Below, one piece after another: positions 6,212-8,318 of a stretch of DNA of 8,318 bases; position 1 is the stretch's first letter, and the number at the start of each line of letters is the position of its first letter. This stretch comes from Candidatus Pacearchaeota archaeon CG10_big_fil_rev_8_21_14_0_10_30_48. Lineage in GTDB: Archaea; Nanobdellota; Nanobdellia; Pacearchaeales; GW2011-AR1. Below the pieces are notes generated by a model. The model was not told the DNA's origin. It searched no databases and was given only the letters and a program-made list of their open reading frames with translations. The position numbers were made by a program, and so were the translations under genes. The stretch covers positions 1-8,318 of the forward strand of contig PFCU01000026.1 in NCBI GenBank assembly GCA_002763155.1. Reading direction: 5' to 3'.

Positions 6212-6880
6212 TTAATTTTTTTCAGCATAACCTCTCCTAATTGTATTTTTCTGAATATTATAAATTTCATTCAAATCTCCTTCTCCAAGTAAAATATCTC
6301 TAACTAATAAAAGTTCTTGTTGATCTTCAGGAGCATCTCCTTTTCCAATACAATCTGCTAAGAAAATACCCATAACTTCGTTCCTATCAAGTTCAGTTTT
6401 ATCAATTGCTTTTTCTAAATTTCTATAGGCCTCTAAAAAATCCACAAAATTTCCTGCTTCTCTCATTTTATGAATTCCTTGCATAGGCAAATAATGTGCT
6501 CCAACTAATTTTGCTATTTTTTCCTTATTAAGTCCATATTCAGAGAAAAACTCATCAGGCATTTGCAATACTAATTCTTCTCCGATTCTCTCATGATCTT
6601 TAAATGTATGATAAGGAATTCCTGGTTCTTTTTCTTGTAAAACTCCCTCATAAAATCTTAATTTAGCAGAAACCGGTTTACCAATATCATGCAAATATCC
6701 TGCAGAAATTAAATCAATATCTTCTGTCTCTTTTTTCAAAGCATCAATAACAGCAATAGTATGATCATATACATCAAATTCATGATATTCATTTTGCCAC
6801 ATACCTTTTCCAGCTTGAATACTCGGTAATTGAATTAATCTCTCTTCAAGCTCATTTCTACCATTATTTTCACTTTTCAT
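6212..6880 (-). CDS. HD-domain metal-dependent phosphohydrolase
   Basis: A 222-aa soluble protein with a complete set of HD-superfamily metal ligands: His40 (in YDHTIAVID), His64-Asp65 (in AGYLHDIGKP), His96 (in KDHERIG), His129 (in GAHYLP) and Asp176 (in LADCIGKGD). The segment around residues 36-100 resembles the HD domain attached to bacterial CCA-adding and poly(A) polymerases, which has 2',3'-cyclic phosphodiesterase and phosphatase activity. Here it stands alone with no nucleotidyltransferase domain. The likely substrate is a nucleotide or an RNA end, but it cannot be named from sequence. The ATG lies inside the end of the 140-aa gene (11-nt overlap), with a strong GGAGGG site seven bases upstream. 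The two proteins are therefore co-expressed and perhaps partners. Confidence 0.82.
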   Translation of the reverse strand: MKSENNGRNELEERLIQLPSIQAGKGMWQNEYHEFDVYDHTIAVIDALKKETEDIDLISAGYLHDIGKPVSAKLRFYEGVLQEKEPGIPYHTFKDHERIGEELVLQMPDEFFSEYGLNKEKIAKLVGAHYLPMQGIHKMREAGNFVDFLEAYRNLEKAIDKTELDRNEVMGIFLADCIGKGDAPEDQQELLLVRDILLGEGDLNEIYNIQKNTIRRGYAEKN

Positions 6881-7292
6881 CTTTTAACCCTCCAGATATT
6901 TCATCCATATTCCCAATTGCATCCAATCTAAATTTTCGGTCAGGACATTGCTTAACTCCTTTATTAAACACCGAGACATCAAAATAATCATCTGGTTTTC
7001 TATCTTTTCCGTCAGTTATTTTTATTTTAACCTTTAATCCATCTTCATAACTTATATCATGATAAAAATGTCTTATAATCCAATCCCTCCCTGTTTCTAT
7101 TTCGCTTTTTTTCCTTTCTATCTCTTTCGCTTTTTTTATCTCTGGAATTTCTTTAAGGATAGTATCTATATAATGGTCATAATTTCCATATTGTGAAGCA
7201 TAATCTCTTAGATTACAATGAATTATAAGCCCTAATGAACACGTAAAACTAACATTTCTTTCTAATGATGCGTCTAATATTTTTCTTTCCAT
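6870..7292 (-). CDS. Unknown 140-aa protein, overlapping the HD gene
   Basis: I do not recognise this family. It is a soluble, charged protein. A short hydrophobic stretch with two cysteines (FTCSLGLIIHC, 16-26) comes first, then a Tyr-rich segment (DYASQYGNYDHYID), a highly charged helix (about 48-68), and a beta-rich part (KVKIKITDG, about 87-95). The hydrophobic stretch is too short and interrupted for a convincing membrane segment. A textbook Shine-Dalgarno site (AAGGAG, five bases before the ATG) fixes the start. Its last codons (Gly-Gly-Leu-Lys-Asp-Glu-Lys) carry the GGAGGG site of the overlapping HD-domain gene, so the two are translated from one message. Function can only be guessed as linked to the HD phosphohydrolase. 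Confidence 0.75.
   Translation of the reverse strand: MERKILDASLERNVSFTCSLGLIIHCNLRDYASQYGNYDHYIDTILKEIPEIKKAKEIERKKSEIETGRDWIIRHFYHDISYEDGLKVKIKITDGKDRKPDDYFDVSVFNKGVKQCPDRKFRLDAIGNMDEISGGLKDEK
6888..6893 (-). promoter_or_regulatory. Shine-Dalgarno site of the HD-domain gene
   Basis: GGAGGG lies seven bases before the HD-gene ATG. It sits inside the coding sequence of the upstream 140-aa gene, where it forms two glycine codons. It fixes the HD start and supports translation of both from one mRNA. Confidence 0.75.
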
Positions 7293-7297
7293 TTTTT

Positions 7298-7303
7298 CTC
7301 CTT
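7298..7303 (-). promoter_or_regulatory. Shine-Dalgarno site of the 140-aa gene
   Basis: AAGGAG lies five bases before the ATG at 7290-7292, close to ideal spacing. This message therefore needs a leader, unlike the apparently leaderless genes downstream. Confidence 0.75.
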
Positions 7304-7338
7304 AATATAATTAAAAAATAAACATACTTAAACAAATC

Positions 7339-7356
7339 CTCTCCAATTTTGGAGAG
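7339..7356. repeat. Perfect 8-bp inverted repeat just after the dehydrogenase stop
   Basis: CTCTCCAA, two T residues, then TTGGAGAG form a perfect hairpin with an 8-bp arm (7 bp with a 4-base loop). It begins two bases beyond the dehydrogenase stop codon and lies about 35 bases before the Shine-Dalgarno site of the 140-aa gene. It could be a transcript-end stem-loop, an mRNA-stabilising structure or a protein-binding site. The downstream minus-strand sequence is only moderately T-rich, so an intrinsic terminator is not certain. Confidence 0.55.
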
Positions 7357-7358
7357 CT

Positions 7359-7919
7359 TTAATCAAATAAAATAAAAGCAGATTCGAGTAAACTTAGTTT
7401 ATTTTTTCTCGAATGATCAATAACTCTTTGAAGTTGTTTAGCAATTATAATTGATTCTTCCTTTGCCTCCTTAACACTTCCCCCTCTTCTTTCAATTAAT
7501 GCCTGTAAGAAACCTCCAGAATTTATAACAAAATCTGGAACAAATATTAAATTTCTTTTTAATAATTTTTTATTATCAGAGATTTCATTTTCAAGAATAT
7601 TATTGGCCCCTCCCGCTATAATCTTACATTTCAATTTTGGAATTGTTTTCTTATTTATCACTTCTCCAAAAGCACAAGGAGAAAGAATATCCACCTTTTC
7701 AAAAAGAATTTTTTTTACAGAAACAATTTTAACACCTTTTTTCTTAGCAATTTTACATTTTTTATTATCCACATCTGAACCTATAACCTTGCATCCTTCT
7801 TCCAAAAGCTTTTCAGCCAAAGGCATTCCAACCGCCCCAAGTCCTTGAATTGCAATTGAACAATCTTTTAAATCTTTTTTTAAAATTTCCTTACAAATTA
7901 CCTTATATCCAAAAATCAT
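7359..7919 (-). CDS. Leu/Val/Phe-type dehydrogenase, NAD-binding domain only (5'-truncated, possible pseudogene)
   Basis: The 186 residues match the NAD(P)-binding half of the Leu/Val/Phe/Glu amino-acid dehydrogenases, enzymes that oxidatively deaminate amino acids to 2-oxo acids. Visible features are the Rossmann loop GLGAVG (26-31), acidic residues after the second strand (Asp49, Asp51), PCAFGEVIN (81-89), AGGANN (102-107) and PDFVINSGG (128-136). The catalytic N-terminal domain (about 130-150 aa, with the catalytic lysine) is missing. The frame is closed by a stop at 7989-7991, and between there and the first ATG only codons related to the domain junction (ENTAEG) are seen. No room remains before the divergent gene at 8167. 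The C-terminus also looks slightly short. It may be a decaying remnant, or a stand-alone domain with a new role; the intact frame of 186 codons keeps both open. No good Shine-Dalgarno site precedes this ATG. Confidence 0.75.
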   Translation of the reverse strand: MIFGYKVICKEILKKDLKDCSIAIQGLGAVGMPLAEKLLEEGCKVIGSDVDNKKCKIAKKKGVKIVSVKKILFEKVDILSPCAFGEVINKKTIPKLKCKIIAGGANNILENEISDNKKLLKRNLIFVPDFVINSGGFLQALIERRGGSVKEAKEESIIIAKQLQRVIDHSRKNKLSLLESAFILFD

Positions 7920-8078
7920 GCCTTCTGCAGTGTTCTCCCCATTAATCCTCTCTTTAGTTTTAGGTTCAATTTTAATTATTATTGGAAGTTATTTATAATA
8001 AAATCTCTTTACATTAATTAAACATATCAATAAACTAACTCAAATCAATTCTTAGTATGAGAAATTTAGATAGCAAAA

Positions 8079-8118
8079 CATTTATAAACATTATAATTCA
8101 TTATAAAACATAATAAAA
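8079..8118 (+). repeat. Four tandem 10-bp repeats in the DUF2683 promoter, probable operator
   Basis: Four adjacent 10-mers follow each other exactly: CATTTATAAA (8079), CATTATAATT (8089), CATTATAAAA (8099) and CATAATAAAA (8109). The consensus is CATTATAAAA, with every copy starting CA and spaced one helical turn apart, so all lie on the same DNA face. The first copy contains the TATA box and the last spans the expected transcription start. Ribbon-helix-helix antitoxins commonly bind short tandem sites in their own promoter, so autorepression is the natural reading. The binding itself is inferred. Confidence 0.6.
8081..8088 (+). promoter_or_regulatory. TATA box of the DUF2683 gene
   Basis: TTTATAAA, identical to the radA box, predicts a transcription start near 8110. 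That leaves a leader of about 55 bases carrying the Shine-Dalgarno site. It lies inside the first of four 10-bp repeats. Confidence 0.55.
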
Positions 8119-8151
8119 TGATTAATAGACTAATCAAAATAAAAAATCTTT

Positions 8152-8156
8152 GGAGG
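8152..8156 (+). promoter_or_regulatory. Shine-Dalgarno site of the DUF2683 gene
   Basis: GGAGG, preceded by TTT and followed by ten bases to the ATG at 8167. The spacing is slightly long, but no other in-frame ATG is closer, so it supports this start. Confidence 0.65.
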
Positions 8157-8166
8157 ATTTTTCATA

Positions 8167-8318
8167 ATGGTTCAAAGTATAATTGATATAAATGAAGATG
8201 AAGATAGAATTCTTAATATAGTGAAAGCTAAGTATGGATTAAAAAACAAATCTCAAGCTGTTGCATTCATTACAAGAAAATATGGAGATTCTTTTTTGGA
8301 ACCAGAATTAAAACCAGA
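8167..8318 (+). CDS. DUF2683 family, ribbon-helix-helix antitoxin-like protein, 5' part
   Basis: The first 50 codons of a gene that runs off the right edge. The protein begins MVQSIIDINEDEDRILNI, followed by VKAKYGLKNKSQAVAFI, then a Lys-Tyr-Gly segment and a Pro/Glu-rich stretch. This matches small archaeal DUF2683 proteins: an N-terminal beta strand (VQSIIDI) suited to DNA-groove binding, followed by two helices joined by a GLKNKSQA turn, the ribbon-helix-helix plan of CopG/ParD-like antitoxins. Such genes are often followed by a RelE-type toxin gene, which would lie outside this window and is not seen. The four 10-bp repeats over its promoter fit an autoregulated antitoxin. Family confidence is good, toxin partnership is inferred. 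Confidence 0.75.
   Translation, partial: MVQSIIDINEDEDRILNIVKAKYGLKNKSQAVAFITRKYGDSFLEPELKP

Larger units (their letters stand above)
7920..8166. other. Divergent intergenic region (247 bases)
   Basis: This is the largest gap in the window. On the minus strand it holds 23 in-frame codons upstream of the dehydrogenase ATG with no ATG, GTG or TTG, a stop at 7989-7991, and a TATA-like TTTATTATAAATAA stretch near 7990-8003. On the + strand it holds the TATA box, tandem repeats and Shine-Dalgarno site of the DUF2683 gene. I see no tRNA or other RNA gene in it. Confidence 0.6.

Noticed and set aside
7603..7848. Plus-strand frame opposite the dehydrogenase fragment
   Set aside because: It overlaps the conserved NAD-binding motifs on the other strand and looks like a shadow frame.
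1..8318. CRISPR array, tRNA, rRNA or insertion sequence
   Set aside because: No spaced direct repeats of CRISPR size, no cloverleaf-like sequence, and no transposase or terminal repeats were seen on either strand.

Overview
The window looks like a piece of an AT-rich archaeal genome, most plausibly a small-genome DPANN-type lineage (Pacearchaeota/Woesearchaeota-like). The lineage is an inference. What supports archaea directly is gene content: the alpha subunit of translation factor aIF2, a Nop10 H/ACA RNP protein, RadA recombinase, an archaeal RPA with a CxxC...CxxH zinc site, and an EndoQ-type PHP endonuclease. Promoters also look archaeal, with TATA-like boxes about 25 nt upstream of several start codons. 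Genes are tightly packed and no gap exceeds 300 bases.

Layout. Bases 1-1537 (+ strand) hold the 3' part of a DHH/DHHA1 RecJ-like nuclease, then aIF2 alpha, then a 44-codon Nop10 gene one base further on. These converge on a long minus-strand block. Read in its own direction (right to left), that block starts with an amino-acid dehydrogenase that has only its NAD-binding half (7919-7359). Next come a 140-aa unknown protein and an HD-domain phosphohydrolase that overlap (7292-6212), and a 119-aa unknown (6174-5815). Then come RPA (5738-4803), a YdjM-like membrane hydrolase (4756-4304), RadA (4239-3217), a 112-aa unknown almost touching radA (3215-2877), and EndoQ (2823-1597). At the right edge, on the + strand, begins a DUF2683/ribbon-helix-helix antitoxin-like gene whose promoter contains four tandem 10-bp repeats.

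How the genes fit together. RPA, RadA and EndoQ form a DNA-repair neighbourhood: ssDNA binding, strand exchange, and incision at deaminated bases. The RecJ-like nuclease lies in the facing block. The 112-aa protein and the YdjM-like protein sit inside this neighbourhood and are candidates for repair-linked roles by position only. aIF2 alpha and Nop10 are a conserved archaeal translation/ribosome-biogenesis pair. The 140-aa/HD pair, the dehydrogenase fragment and the DUF2683 gene look more accessory. Two of these units (the 140-aa/HD pair and DUF2683) use clear Shine-Dalgarno sites, whereas most core genes look leaderless.
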